From the NCBI GenBank assembly GCA_959347315.1, contig OY365810.1:23854304-23918303 (forward strand): 64,000 nucleotides of DNA, in the 5' to 3' direction. The notes below the pieces were generated by a model. That model had not been told where the DNA came from, searched no databases, and was given only the letters and a program-made list of their open reading frames with translations. This document shows, piece by piece, positions 38,690 to 50,557 of this stretch. The stretch comes from Bimastos eiseni. Taxonomy: Eukaryota > Annelida > Clitellata > Crassiclitellata > Lumbricidae. Each line of letters starts with the position of its first letter. Within the stretch, counting starts at the first letter, position 1. A program made the position numbers and the translations under genes.

Positions 38690-41030
38690 TATCTCCACGC
38701 ACTCATGGAATTCATAAGCAGCTTATGCAAAGCAACGACCCACCGTCGAAGAGAAGTGACCATGAATTCCGAAGATCAGCGAGGGCAGATATTTCGTCAA
38801 TTCTAAACTGTTGTGACCGTTGATTTTGTCACTGATCTTATCTATTCTATCATCGTTTTTTCTTAAATACGCGCTTAATGAGAGTCTGTTAAGTCATGCA
38901 TTACAATTATTTAGTGTTAGCTATAGTAAAACAGTATCTACATGTATTTAAGCGAATTGTTCTTACACAAATCACAACATATTGTTGTTTATGATTCATG
39001 CAGATTTAGCATTATCTATTAATAGTATAAAGTCAATTGTGTTTGATAAAAATTATTCTTTTCTATATTCTATAGGTCCAAATCATATGGATAAAATAAT
39101 ACCATTGTCGGACTTGGTGTACATTCAAGCAGTCTCCTCTCGTGGCACATTCTTTTATCCTAAACGCGATGTGCTTATTCGCTTTCACGTTGTCACTCTT
39201 TTTTGAAAACTTACACTTTAGAGACGAGGAAAGGAACCGCCTATTGTTATCAAGTGTTAGAAATTTCATCTTCTTAATCTCGGAATGTGAGGGCGAATGT
39301 CCATCCTCTTTCTCAATATCACGCGTCAGTTGGTCTTGTTGAACTGGCTTAGACTCACCCAGGTTGGATTTGAATCCCCGTCATCTTTCAAGACATCTCA
39401 ATAGACAATTCAACACGCTGACCGCTACACGATTCCCAACTCTCCTCGTACTCTTTAAGAATCTTGCATATGAACTCATAATTAATTTATTTAATTATTT
39501 TCGTAGAATAAGTTTAAACTTAGAAGCCTATAGAATAAGCATTATCTAAGTCTTGTTTCCTGTTCTCTTTGTCTTAGAAATTATGCTAACTTCTTGGAGT
39601 TCTCTGCATCAACACAGGTTTAAACGTCAACTCCTCTCATTAATTTTGTAGACTTCTTCGTTCAGCTTGTATTCGTTCGCCCTCATCCAGTCTAGCAGCG
39701 TCTGTCAAGATCTTTTCTTTTCTTGTCCACCGTTCTTCCCTCTGCAAAATTTCTCAGGAAGGCATCTCCTCTTAGTGTGTGTCGTGTGACCAATTCCCTC
39801 CCGATGTCTTACTCTTAGGTCGCCATCTGAAATCTTCTTCTCCCACCTTTTCGTCTGTTTTAGGCTCTATCAAAATTAACTTTTTCATCCCACGTCGCGC
39901 ACACATCTCATACGCCTTTAACCTTCTAGTCCTTCTTTCTGATAATCCGCGATTCCGAGCCATACTGTGCCATACTACACACATGTACATGTGTGACTGC
40001 TTGCACTATTCTTTGTAAGCATACTAGGCTCCCTTCAGTCTTTTCCCATAAGCGATTTTGCCTTCACGAACGCAGCCTTAATAATTGCATTAAAAAAAAT
40101 TTCGTTATGACATTTTGCATCTGCTGTACCCAAACTTCCCTATTTAGCAAAAATTCTGTTCTGTTCCATCTTCTCACAATAATTGTCATTTAATATCCTC
40201 ATTATTTGTATCTATAGCTGTTGATCAGTTGTTATCATCTGTTATTTCAGCACGCTTCATCGACGGCGCCTCTAAGAGTATTTCACGTGTATAGAGAGAG
40301 CTGGAGAATAAATAAGAGCTTTCAGACAGATAAAACTGGCGACGTTTCGTATATTTGATTGATAAGAACGATGCAACCGCTTTGAAATTAAAGCCGCTTG
40401 TATATACAGATTATTTTAGATGGAACACTTTTAAAGCACGTACAAGCCTAAGTAGGTCTACTCACAGATAGTTCTGAATAGAATGCATATGCATAGCTAA
40501 CAAAGCGTCTGTCACTGGGATACAAAGTAGTACATGAAGGCCTACTCTTATCGATAATAGACAGGCCTAATTAATCTAAATTGGGAATTTAACTATTTTT
40601 ATTAGCAATTGAAAGTTGTAAAAGATAGTAATATCCTCTTTAGTTATCTGCGAGATTGTATGATATTCTGAACATTTGGTCATGCGATGCTGACTAAAGT
40701 CAAGTGACCGTTGAACAAGTGAGCAGGAAGACTGGCCATAGATGGCTTATATATGTGCCTAGGCCTACATAGGGCATATACAGTTTGAAACACATTGCTG
40801 GCAATAACCGCATTACGATAGTGAAACTAAACTTGTAATTAGTGTAGTTAAAACCTGAAGTCAAATTCATGCTGAATTAAGACCACACTTCCACACTTAA
40901 GTTAAACAACACGTGAAATCAAACGCACAACGGAGTTAAATCAGTGGGGAAGATATGCACTCAGTTCAAACTGCTACGGCGCCAAATCCATACTGGTCCA
41001 TTTTTATATGTCAAACTAGTGCTTTAGGCC
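38690..41030. other. Intergenic, no gene seen apart from a SINE head
   Basis: AT-rich DNA with several TTG-initiated frames lacking motifs. The first part may be the 3' UTR of the 37.9-kb exon. Confidence 0.4.
39362..39445 (-). mobile_element. tRNA-like SINE head or tRNA pseudogene
   Basis: The minus strand reads GTGTAGCGGTCAGCGTGTTG (A box) and GGGGATTCAAATCC (B box) at tRNA-like spacing. The acceptor stem is not paired, so it is not a working tRNA gene. Confidence 0.5.
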
Positions 41031-41039
41031 TATGCAAGT

Positions 41040-41165
41040 CTTGAAGCTTCAAAACCAAGACGAGACCACAACGGTGGAGTTCCGAGACTGAGAGATCTAC
41101 CAAGACAATTACCGTAGGTACCAAGACTGAGAACGAGTTCAAGACACAAGGTCCAAGAGAACATA
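41040..41165 (-). repeat. GTCTTGG-rich dispersed repeat, inverted relative of 1330-1460
   Basis: The minus strand contains GTCTTGGTACCT, GTCTCGTCTTGG and AGACTTGCATA in the same order as at 1330-1460. Confidence 0.55.
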
Positions 41166-41206
41166 AAACTGAGGCTTTTCGGAATTTAATTCACATGGTG
41201 AAATAG

Positions 41207-41508
41207 ACGACAATGATAAAGCATTCCGTTGGCATAGTAGTTTCCATGCTTCCAACATTACATTTTACAAACACGAGATCATAGGTGTCACGTTGCCTGG
41301 ACGAAATATCTGTTCATATTGGCTCAATCAAAATTTTACAGCACAAGAACTAAGGCAGCTTGCACGAGACATACTTATTGAGACGAATCTCGACGAGTTG
41401 ACGCAAGGAACAAATGCCCTAGGGCTCGGTGATTTTCATGGACCCAGATGGGGCCCACAATTAACTTGCGAGGATAGGCCCATCATAAACAAATTTGGTT
41501 GCAGCTAA
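41207..41508 (+). CDS. Unassigned protein, probable terminal exon
   Basis: A frame open without a start codon from about 41173 ends at TAA. The likely acceptor is GGTGAAATAG at 41206. The product reads DNDKAFRWHSSFHASNITFY, KHEIIGVTLPGRNICSYWLN, QNFTAQELRQLARDILIETN, and further on GLGDFHGPRWGPQLTCEDRP, ending NKFGCS. Two possible N-glycosylation sequons (NIT, NFT) and three cysteines would suit a secreted or lumenal domain. Amino-acid use is balanced, unlike the repeat shadows nearby. The upstream edge abuts a GTCTTGG-type repeat. The family was not recognised; the evidence is frame quality only. Confidence 0.45.
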
Positions 41509-41814
41509 ATCAAGAAAGGTTTTATTTAGTCTTAATTTTTAAGATAGCTTAGAGGATTTCGACTGTTCTGCCAAGGTGCTCGGAATTACAGTGATCTAGT
41601 GATGTATGTTATTTTCATCTTCATCACGTTGTTGATTGTCTTAATGAAAAATAATAGAAAGGACAGAAACGAGTTTAGTTTCTTAAATTGTAAGTGAGAC
41701 GAGTCGCAGATGCGGCAAGTTTCATGGATATTTTGGCAACTTTACGTAGGGGCAATATACGTTTTTGAAGCCTTAGGCAACGAATGCACCTGCTCGCCGA
41801 CGGATATTCCGGGA

Positions 41815-41875
41815 CCCCTGGGCAGAAAGATACCGGTTCCTAGGCAGAGAGAAACCGGTTCCTAGGCAGAACAGT
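41815..41875. repeat. 22-bp minisatellite, about 2.5 units
   Basis: GGCAGAAAGATACCGGTTCC and a close copy lie in tandem. Confidence 0.75.
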
Positions 41876-42249
41876 CACGGGCTTTTTAGACAAAAGTGTT
41901 CTATAATAAAAAAGACAACTATAGGCCTATGGTAACATTCACATGCTTGACGTTTTAACTAATTGCAGTTATTTGTCAGTATTATTATATTTAAAAAGTC
42001 ATAAATTATATACTTTGTATTTTCATCAGTTGTTCACGGGCCAAGTCCAGAGTCCTAAAAATCGTCGGGGCCATGTGCATGTCACAGCAATTCCATCGGT
42101 CAGGACTATAGAGATAAAGATGGTGATTAGATAGATGCAGCGACATGTATACTCAGAATTACCACAATTTGGTATAATTGAAAATGTAAGGGATTAACAT
42201 ACTAATCATGACCGATTATCAAATTGTGCTAATCGACCTTGAAGCAGCA

Positions 42250-42376
42250 TTACATTTGGTTAAGTCAAGTATTACATTTGGTAAGTCAAGTATTACATTT
42301 GGTAAGTCAAGTATTACATTTGGTAAGTCAAGTATTACATTTGGTAAGTCAAGTATTACATTTGGTAAGTCAAGTA
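42250..42376. repeat. 21-bp minisatellite, about six units
   Basis: AAGTCAAGTATTACATTTGG plus T repeated almost perfectly. The unit is a multiple of three and stays open as SSITFGK repeats within a 79-codon frame (42208-42447). A gene is not supported. Confidence 0.93.
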
Positions 42377-42449
42377 GACTTACGTCATACCGCAGCAAGA
42401 TTAATGGATTGATGAATGATTACGAGAATGTATACCTACCTCCGTGAAT

Positions 42450-43900
42450 AAAGCAAGACAAATAAAATGAATAATTTTCCGATTTTTTTCAATAAAGTAT
42501 TTTTCTTCAAAGAAATTAGAGACACACGAGATTTAGACCTCGGCTCCTCATATTCTGTCGACATTGCCAGACTAAGCAGTTTCTAGTGCACGCTCTTGCA
42601 TCAAAAAGTGACCTTCAAAGAGCCTTTCGTGTGCATATACAAGTGAAGAGAGATAAATAAAGCTAGCTGTTCTCTCCATTGAAAATGAACGATGCGCTTC
42701 CAATTATTTCATGAAAAGTTTTCAAAGACTTTGCAACAATCAAGGATTCAGAAGTTTTATTTAGTCTGGTAAGAGCCACAATCTTATATTAACTTTCGAC
42801 AAAACGTTAAGCACATGGTTTTTGGTAGTGATTAAATTTCTCATCCAGGGGTGCCAGATCTCCAAATAACTATAGGATGAGTAATTGAGTATCGAATCTA
42901 TAACAGATATTATTGCTATAGGCCATGCTATTTGGATAAGCATTAAATCGGTGAAACAAGGTGCGTATGGTTGAGTTTTGAAACGAAACGTAGGCTATAT
43001 TTAAGTGATGGATTTAATTTTTTGGGTGGCGGACCTCGTGGTAAGCGGCGGATCTCAGATCGGAGGTTCTGCATCTCAGATCCGGTGGATTCAGCTGAAT
43101 TTAACCACTGGTTTTTGGATAAATAACTGTTTTTCACCTAAGTTCAAATCTACTGGTGTGACGCTAATCATCACTCGCTGTTAGCGATGGCAACATACCT
43201 ATTATAGTGTACTGGGTTCTCTTACGTAGGCCTACTAGTACCAGTGTCCTGTCGTAATTATATACCGAGTGAATCAGGTCTCCAATCTTAACAAAAGGGC
43301 TTCATTATTGTTATCCTGCAGAGGTCAGATAAAAAGTCTCAATGAGATATTTATAGACAACGCCTAGCGTCTCCACAGAGACCACACAATAAGCCAAGTG
43401 TACTGGGAGTATCGTTTAGTCTCCACCTAATCTCTATTCATTCTTTTGTTGCCATCGTCACTCGTAATTATCACATGCAAGCTACATGTAGTACAAAACA
43501 GTATTTTAAAAGATCTATGACAATTTAACTATGATGTGTGCACACTTTTAAAGTTATTTGCACCTTTCTTGGCATGTAATAACCTAGGTTAAATTCCACA
43601 CTAATTCCATTTATGCAGACTCAGCGTACAATAATAATCAACCGCCAGCATCCAGGTTAAACTTGTTACGCTATTCCAATCATTTTCTGATGCAAATTCG
43701 ATTTGTCTAATTCTTTTTGCAGCCGAGCAATTATGTTCTGTATTGTAGGAAACCTTTCCTAGGCGCTGTGTAGGCCTAGGTAGACTTAGGCTACTTGCAA
43801 GCACAATAACCATGCGCTGATAGGTCAACAAAAAGCTGATTTTTATTTCTTATAATGAGAAAATTACGAGTCTTTGTATATATATAATGAAGACCACCCT
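42450..43900. other. Intergenic, no gene seen
   Basis: No frame or repeat of note, except a GATCTCAGATC-type short palindrome near 43053 and 43075. Confidence 0.4.
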
Positions 43901-43906
43901 ATAGGC

Positions 43907-44279
43907 CAGTGTGGTCCAACCTTTTGACATCGCAATCTTCCGAATACATTATTCTTGAAGCCACGGGCCGCACCCACCAGTAAAACCAATAGCAGCGACA
44001 TGCATTTATTGAAAATTATTAGCTGTATAAATATATTTTTAATTCGTAATCGCAATCGCCAAACTTCTAAAGCGCAACTCAAACGCCAAGCTCATTCACG
44101 AGCGCTGCCAGAGAATAATCAGGACGAATAATCGCATGTGTATATGCCATGTTTTGTATTCACATTGAAACGCGATAAACCAAATTTAAACGAAGGAATA
44201 TCCATGCAAGTAGGACAGTGCAAATTGCAAGTATTTAGCTCGATTCTGGCGTGTAACGGCCGCACGTTGAACAACACTG
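43907..44279. mobile_element. hAT-type element remnant
   Basis: Ends CAGTGTGGTCCAACCTTTTG and (reversed) CAGTGTTGTTCAACGTGCGG, with the interior GGGCCGCA typical of this hAT end type. The target duplications have decayed (CTATAGGC and TTGTAGAC). A related fragment lies at 45470-45560. Confidence 0.6.
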
Positions 44280-44284
44280 TTGTA

Positions 44285-46095
44285 GACTATTTATAACTTG
44301 ATAAGATAAAGTGTTTCGCATGTCACTGAATAGCGATAGCATTTAGCACTTCATGTACAATGTACAACATAATCTCAGGTTGTATAATACGTTATTTTTG
44401 CAAAAATTAAGCACAGTACTACTTACTAGTCGTATGCATTGATATAGGCCTAATTGATTTTTCACATTAGGCCGCATTACATGATTATCAGAGTGATAAT
44501 AATAATAGGGCCTAATATTTAGTTAGTATAGTTGAAGGAGTGAGCTGGAAAACGTGACGAACGGTGACGTTGAACGTAATTTACGAACCTACTGTGGAAT
44601 GGCAGAGACTCAAACGAAGAAGCACATTATTGAAGCAGACTATATAAGTCGTCTTTCGTCGAAAGCATTTGTTGCTGAATTAGTTTAAGAGTTAGTAATT
44701 GCAGATCTATCTGATGAGTTGGAGCTACTACCCTGTTGTAAAGGTGTCCCACTAACTGATTCCATGCTATCACTAAAGCTCTGATCGCATTAATTCGTTG
44801 TTGAATTAATCGACTGCGGCAGTCCCCAAAAACAGGACTTTTGTTTTATATATATTAATATCGGCATTTTCGTCCACTCTCGTTCTTAGTTTTCCTGACC
44901 TAGCATCACGCTACATTAAAATCTATTAAAACAGGATCGAGGACTCGGTGGGCCCAAGAGAACCATTTAAGCTGATTTAGTGTTGTAACGTGTACTGAAC
45001 TGCATTCGAGGAGATACTAAGAATATTATATGTGGCACATGTGTCATCATCATTACCACCACCACCACCAATCAACCAACCACCACCACCACCAGCAGCA
45101 ATACACCACCAGTCCTCCACTGTTAGCATCATCGGTCTCTGACGCCTGACAGTTGGCACGATGGTTGCTAATAAATGATCTCTATATTATTTCGAATGAT
45201 TTCTATTTTCCTCGGTTGCTTATCAAGTCCAGCGCCCATCTCTGTTTAGTTCGTCTGTCTACGTCTTCGTTAATAGACTATCGTTAATACGAGACTGTCT
45301 CGCTCTTCATTTCTTTCTCCTTCTTTCGAGTCTCGCATGTATCAAATGGAAATATAGCCTGCACGCTTTTTGTAGCTTCAAAACCCTGTTCATTTACCAA
45401 TGAATTGATCCGGTGAGATCCGTCACCACCGTTTCCCTTTTCAATGTGTGTCCCATTTGCTAAGGTTTTCGAGAACCGTAATCGTAATCTCCAAATTTCT
45501 AAACGACATTTGAAAGATGCGTGCAGGGCACCAGCTTATTCACGAGCGCTGAACAAAACCAATCATGTGAAGTGTGACATTTGAATCTCTGGATTGGAGT
45601 GCAAATCGACACTTTCGCATTGGCGGGCGTCGACATATATGTAGTATCAGAATATGACTTATTCTTAATATGACTTATGACTTAATGAATATGACATATG
45701 AATGTATCAGGCTATTTATTTAGCGCCTTATAAGAACCTCTCCAAGGCGCTAACGTACACTCTAACTAATATGGCGATCCTGGCCTTCACATTGATGGAA
45801 TTCGATAATTGCCAGTCTATTCACGTTGCCCATAATCGTCCATTAATGACTGAAAAGCGTCGTGACCAAATGTGGAAAATAATTGACACCCAGTGGTTGC
45901 ATGCAGTCCGAGTCTCAAAAGCAGTTGACGATGAAACTAATAATTCATACTTTCATGAATTGCAAGCAGTCAGTGGTCTAATATTGTTCCTTCCGATGAT
46001 TGACAGCATTCTTATCCGTATATATAATGGTATAGGATAAGCGGCCGAGCCACGTCGCGCCAGTGAATAAGCTGGACAAGCACCGGTGAATAAGC
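44285..46095. other. Intergenic, no confident gene
   Basis: Holds a CCA-rich run (45054-45115), the hAT fragment at 45470-45560 (GTAATCTCCAAATTTCTAAA, CACGAGCGCTG) and a LINE-type TTTAGCGCCTTATAAG tail near 45718. Confidence 0.45.
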
Positions 46096-46245
46096 TGGTC
46101 AGGCAGAGGTGTAGCTAGGGGGCGGCAGAGGAGACACGTGTCCTAGGGCGCCGAGTTGGAGGGGGCGCCAAAATGAGGATTAAAACTATTATATTCTTAT
46201 TTCGAAACAAACTAATTCATCACAAAAAAGTTCGTAAGATTACAT

Positions 46246-46350
46246 TTTGGCGCCCCCAAAATCCTCAGTACAAACAGGTTGTCGTACATGATTTCGGCGC
46301 CCCTAAAATCCTCATTACATACAGGTTGTCACACTTGATTTTGGCGCCCC
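46246..46350. repeat. About 46-bp tandem repeat inside the hAT element
   Basis: TTGGCGCCCCCAAAATCCTC and ACAGGTTGTCGTACATGATT blocks occur about twice in tandem (with a partial third GGCGCCCCC), near the left end. Confidence 0.8.
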
Positions 46351-46431
46351 CGGGCCCCACTGATATGTCATCACTAAGGACCCGTAAGAGACGACATAAT
46401 ATCATGTCGCAGTTCCAAATTAATTGCAAGC

Positions 46432-47885
46432 TGTGGTCTGTTCTACGGCAAATTGAAGCTAATTTTATCGTATTTGCAGCTTCAATGGGACAAGATCGTC
46501 TCAGCGATCCTGTTCTTCTAAGGGGCCGTTCACATAAGCCTATTATATAACGCGTAAAATCCCAATTTTTGGCCCACTCCCTACCCCTAATAACGTTATA
46601 TAACAGCAGCGGTGACCCCCCTTCCACCCCTATATTATATAACAGATATGCTACCCACCCCTACCCCACTCTAGTCTATAAACACGTTAAAAGACATACA
46701 ATCGACATAATTGTATTGCACAATTTGAACTTTTATAACAATACAATGTTAGTTAGCACTTTAATAGTAGTGATTCAGCTGATTATTGCCTTTATCCCTT
46801 TCAAGAACTGCAGTAAAAAATCATCATATGCCAATTCGCCATGTAACAAAAGCTATCTTAAAATTGTTTTCTCTTGATGATTAAGCCGGATGTATGGAGC
46901 TCCTCTGCATCTTAATAATAAGACTTTTAATGGCTTTAAATTCAATTGTATTAATTACGGTAACTAATTGGGTAGTCGATGATTGTCACCATGTATGTAC
47001 ATGTAGGCCTACTAATACAGCATGATAATACGTGGTAGTGACGTACATCCTATTTAAAAGCACCATTTTAGTTTCTCCTCTGTTTTGCACTAGAAATGAG
47101 CATTACAGTATCACACAGAATGGATTCATTTAATATTGCACTATCAGGTATTTATCGATAGGTTCAGGGTACAACTCTAGGCCTACATCTACCTATTTAA
47201 TAGCGTATGATGTATACAGAGTGTATACTACAACTACAATTGTGTATTTACGCAAACATAAACTATTTACACATACTTATAGAAAATTAACTCAAACATC
47301 ATGATAATACCTACCAAAATAATTATTTCAAGTGAATTAATTTTAATATAAACCAGAATTAAAACGAAGCACACAGAATTAAATTTAAGAGCGTTTAAAG
47401 CTATGCACAGGAAATTGCTACAATTGTAAACTGGAAATTGTTAAAAGTGGATTTCAAAATACTAAGTAAGAACGTCAAATCAATTTGTCAGGTGGCAGCT
47501 AATGGTGCTAGTTTTGGTTCACAACGTATTGTGAACCTTGATTAAACAATGAAAGTCCGTGGTACATGGAATTTCCAATTGACAGGCAAATAGGCAAAAT
47601 AGCATAAGCTGAAAAAGTGTGTTATATAACAAAACCTTCAACCTACCCACCCCCACCCTACACAGTATAACGCTAACAAAACCGGAACCCACCCACCTAC
47701 CCCTTGAGCGTTATATAGGTCCAATATGTGAATGGCCCCTAAGCATCGAATGAGAAATATGTGATCTGTCCAACAGCAAATTGAAGCTAATTTTATCGTA
47801 TTTGCAGCTTCAATGGGACAAGATCGTCTCAGCGATCCTGTTCTTCTAAGCATCGAACGAGAAACATGGGATAAAACAGATTTTG
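46432..47885 (+). pseudogene. hAT/ZMYM1-like transposase remnant, internally duplicated and interrupted
   Basis: A segment encoding QIEANFIVFAASMGQDRLSD and PVLL occurs twice: 46450-46521 and 47778-47849 are identical over about 71 bases. Removing the inserted element shows a 107-bp tandem duplication. The second copy continues into the RETWDKTDFDNVIDQF tail. It cannot make an intact transposase. Confidence 0.8.
46522..47739. mobile_element. Harbinger-like non-autonomous element nested in hAT
   Basis: The terminal inverted repeats are GGGGCCGTTCACATA and (reversed) GGGGCCATTCACATA, with the 3-bp target duplication TAA on both sides (46519-46521, 47740-47742), as in PIF/Harbinger elements. 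Subterminal GTTATATAAC and CCCACCC words lie at both ends. No transposase frame. Confidence 0.82.
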
Positions 47886-47999
47886 ATAACGTCATTGACC
47901 AATTTGCGACAGTTAAATCAAGAAAATTAAATTTTTACAGACTGTATATGACAGTCATGTATAAATGGCCCTTAAACATATGTGAAATAAACAAGAAAG

Positions 48000-48899
48000 G
48001 GGCCGTCCATAAAATTCGTCACGCAATTATGGACCAATTTTGACCCTCCTCGGGCACTTTGACCTCCTCCTCGTCACACGCCGTGATAAAAGTCACAACC
48101 TCTGAAACCTCTGACTTCACATTGCTTTGCACCACCCAAAAAACAGATGTTCAGGATGTTATATGCGCATTTTCTTATAATTATCACTTAGAAGGTAATT
48201 ATAACTATGCAAATACTTCAAACTAGGATAGTAGAACGATGACAAAATGGAAAAAGTTGAATTGTTACACTCATTATGCATTCCACAAGATCAGAAGCTC
48301 TGGTACAATCATTGCATTTAAATAAAATTGATAATAACAACTTGATATAAACCAAACTTTATGCTTCTCCATTTTCGCAAGGAGAAGCAAAATGTTCCTT
48401 CATATATTAAATGCGAGAGCTTGGACCTCATCTTCCCGTTCAATGGATATTCCCATTCGGATCCAGCTATTCTTCGTCGATTAAATCCACACCCTCCATT
48501 TTCGTCGTTTGCGATCGCGATCATTAGTCCCGACGTGCAGCGTCTCTCGATCTGTGACCTGTGCGTTTTGGCGGTATAATTGATTTCTGTTTGTGTGTTA
48601 CAGAATGGCTGTCTGACTTCCAAAACCCCAAAATTATTGACGCCGAGCATAAAAGTAAACAGTTCAAAAATTAAGAATGCAGTAGGCTAATCATAATTAT
48701 TGTTGCTAAATTGTGGTAAACAACTACTTTTAAATAAGTGGATCTTGTTTAATTGAGCAAATGTTTAAAAATAAAATTATGAATTTTGATGTGATGGGTG
48801 TGATATCACATTTCTTTGGACCCCTTTTCCTCGTTACACATCGTCACAATTGTGTGACACCCCTCCCCATAGGCGCGTGACGTCATGTACGGATGGCCC
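48000..48899. mobile_element. Second TIR element nested in hAT (about 900 bp)
   Basis: The left end GGGCCGTCCATAAAATTCGT with CACGC pairs with the reversed right end GGGCCATCCGTACATGACGT with CACGC. The right end also carries TGTGACACCCCTCCCCAT. The superfamily was not settled because a target duplication was not clear. Confidence 0.75.
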
Positions 48900-48969
48900 T
48901 CAAAGGGGCGCCAATTCTGTAGTTTGTCCTCGGGCGCAAAATACCCTAGCTACGCCTCTGTGGTCAAGC

Positions 48970-49045
48970 ACCGGTGAATTGGCTTGTTTCCATGACGTGG
49001 CTTTTGTGGGCGCTGAGAAATTTTAGAAGATTTACATTACATTAC
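48970..49045. repeat. Dispersed repeat flanking the hAT insertion
   Basis: CATGACGTGGCTTTTGTGGG and AAGATTTACATTACATTACG match 2985-3050 (CTGACGTGGCTTTTGTGGGC, GGATTTACATTGCATTAC). The hAT element inserted into a copy of this repeat, since CACCGGTGAATAAGCTGG lies on its other side. Confidence 0.6.
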
Positions 49046-49199
49046 GTTCGTATAACAGTCTCATGAGCAGAATGGTCCGGCAATAAATAAATGTCACTGG
49101 AACGTTGACTCAGAGAATCGTATAAATACTATTCTGGAAATTGTCTGGCAGTGCTCAACTGGACTAAGAAAATTTACATCTGTTTTGTCTGTCAAAGGT

Positions 49200-49745
49200 A
49201 AGGAAACTCGTCGTGAGACCGTTCTAACTGTCTAAATTGGACTCGAAAATAAGAGCAGACTGAGAGTGAGAAAAGAACAGATAAGTTCCGGGGAAAATAC
49301 GAAGCCCAAGAGAAAAGTCATTCCAGATCGAGGGCCCACCAGCGAGAAAGCGCGGTTCTGCCTAACGGAGGCACGGGCAAAAGTGACGAAAAGACGACCC
49401 TGTTCAACGGAGCGTAGGGATTGAGAAAGCAAACGCTTATCATCCTTGTCATGGATGCGTCGTTAAATAAACATATCACACGCGCATCGAAAGCAAGAAG
49501 CGATACAAGGTCGGAAGGGTAGATAAGGTAGACATACTGTTGCCCATAAGGGTGAGGACTCACGGGAACCTGGTTGTGACTCATGGTCAACACAGAAGGA
49601 GTGCTCGCTGAGGAAGAATTCCAAGCAGCAAGGAAGATTTCAGATAGGCCAAAGGATATCTGCAACCGCTAAAGAAGTATCTCATAGTCCACAGTGTCAT
49701 ATGCAGCAAATGCCGCATCAACGTACAAAAGTGTCAGCAAAGATA
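49200..49745 (-). pseudogene. LINE fragment (reverse transcriptase)
   Basis: The minus strand reads AAYDTVDYEILL (the usual AFDTVDHEILL block), LQISFGLSE, then after an internal deletion YPSDLVSLLAFDARVICLFN, RTALSRWWALDLE/AFSLVGPRSGMTF and the C-terminal end. It is broken by stops. Confidence 0.75.
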
Positions 49746-49749
49746 GTTA

Positions 49750-50280
49750 ATTGAGATCTGTCATTAGGCCTGTAGACCCACAACAGCAAATGCCTACTCA
49801 CTGCATTTGGTTACATTTTCTTTGACTTTAAAATCGACTTAAAATGACGATATTCAGGCCAATAAATTAACAAACCATTCACCAGTAAGCCAATGAGTGT
49901 GATCAACCGAATATTACATGTATACGATCAGTGGATCGTATAGGTGGTGAAGCTAGGACAAGAAAGTCATGTAAGGAACTAAGGATACAACTTCTTTAGC
50001 CTTTAAATAAATCAATACATATTATCAGAGAAGATTTGTTTAATGCACACACATCTACACTCAATTGAATGTAGTGATATCACCCTGATTCCTAAGTTTC
50101 TCAGAGCTTCACAGTTCGTACACCTCGACGGTGCAATTATTGTTATATTCTATTGCAGAGCAATATAATAAAACAATGTAAGGGAAGGATTCGAAGGACT
50201 TGGACAAAGCCCGTACACGCAGCAACTGCCTCGGACTCGCTCTAACCAACCATGCCGCATAGGCTACTCTGCACATATTC

Positions 50281-50317
<37 letters not shown>

Positions 50318-50550
50318 TATATTAATAGAGGTCGTTTAACTAAAATATCTGAGCGAAGCTCACCAATGGCTCAATCGCTATAGGGTGGAACCACCGGGAA
50401 ACAATTTGGGGGCGATTTAGGGCAGCTGCAGAGTTCAAAATTCCATCATAAGCGAAGCTGGGTAGCATGGCTAGTTATTATCGCTCACCGTCACTTTTTG
50501 TGTTACATCATGATTCTTAAAATTAGTGTATGGGATAATGGGAGAGTAGT
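49750..50550. other. Intergenic, TA microsatellite at 50284-50325
   Basis: No gene seen. A GAGCGAAGCTC / AGCGAAGCTGGG pair flanks a G-rich stretch at 50352-50470. Confidence 0.45.
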
Positions 50551-50557
50551 GATGCCC

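Larger units (their letters stand above)
46104..48960 (+). mobile_element. hAT transposon (2.86 kb) with nested insertions
   Basis: Ends CAGAGGTGTAGCTAGGG and (reversed) CAGAGGCGTAGCTAGGG. Flanks are TGGTCAGG (46096-46103) and TGGTCAAG (48961-48968), an 8-bp target duplication with one change. A degraded transposase C-terminus on the plus strand reads GQDRLSDPVLLSIERETWDK then TDFDNVIDQFATVKSRKLNF, like hAT/ZMYM1-type transposases. Two other elements have inserted inside it. Confidence 0.9.

Noticed and set aside
39362..39445. Functional tRNA gene
   Set aside because: A- and B-box-like words are present but the acceptor and anticodon stems do not pair; a SINE head or pseudogene fits better.
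42250..42376. Possible CRISPR-like array
   Set aside because: The 21-bp units are contiguous with no unique spacers, and this is animal DNA; it is a minisatellite.
45702..46040. 112-codon plus-strand frame
   Set aside because: It begins in a LINE-type TTTAGCGCC tail and shows no family motif.
46569..46877. 102-codon frame inside the Harbinger-like element
   Set aside because: It spans subterminal repeat words and does not resemble a transposase.
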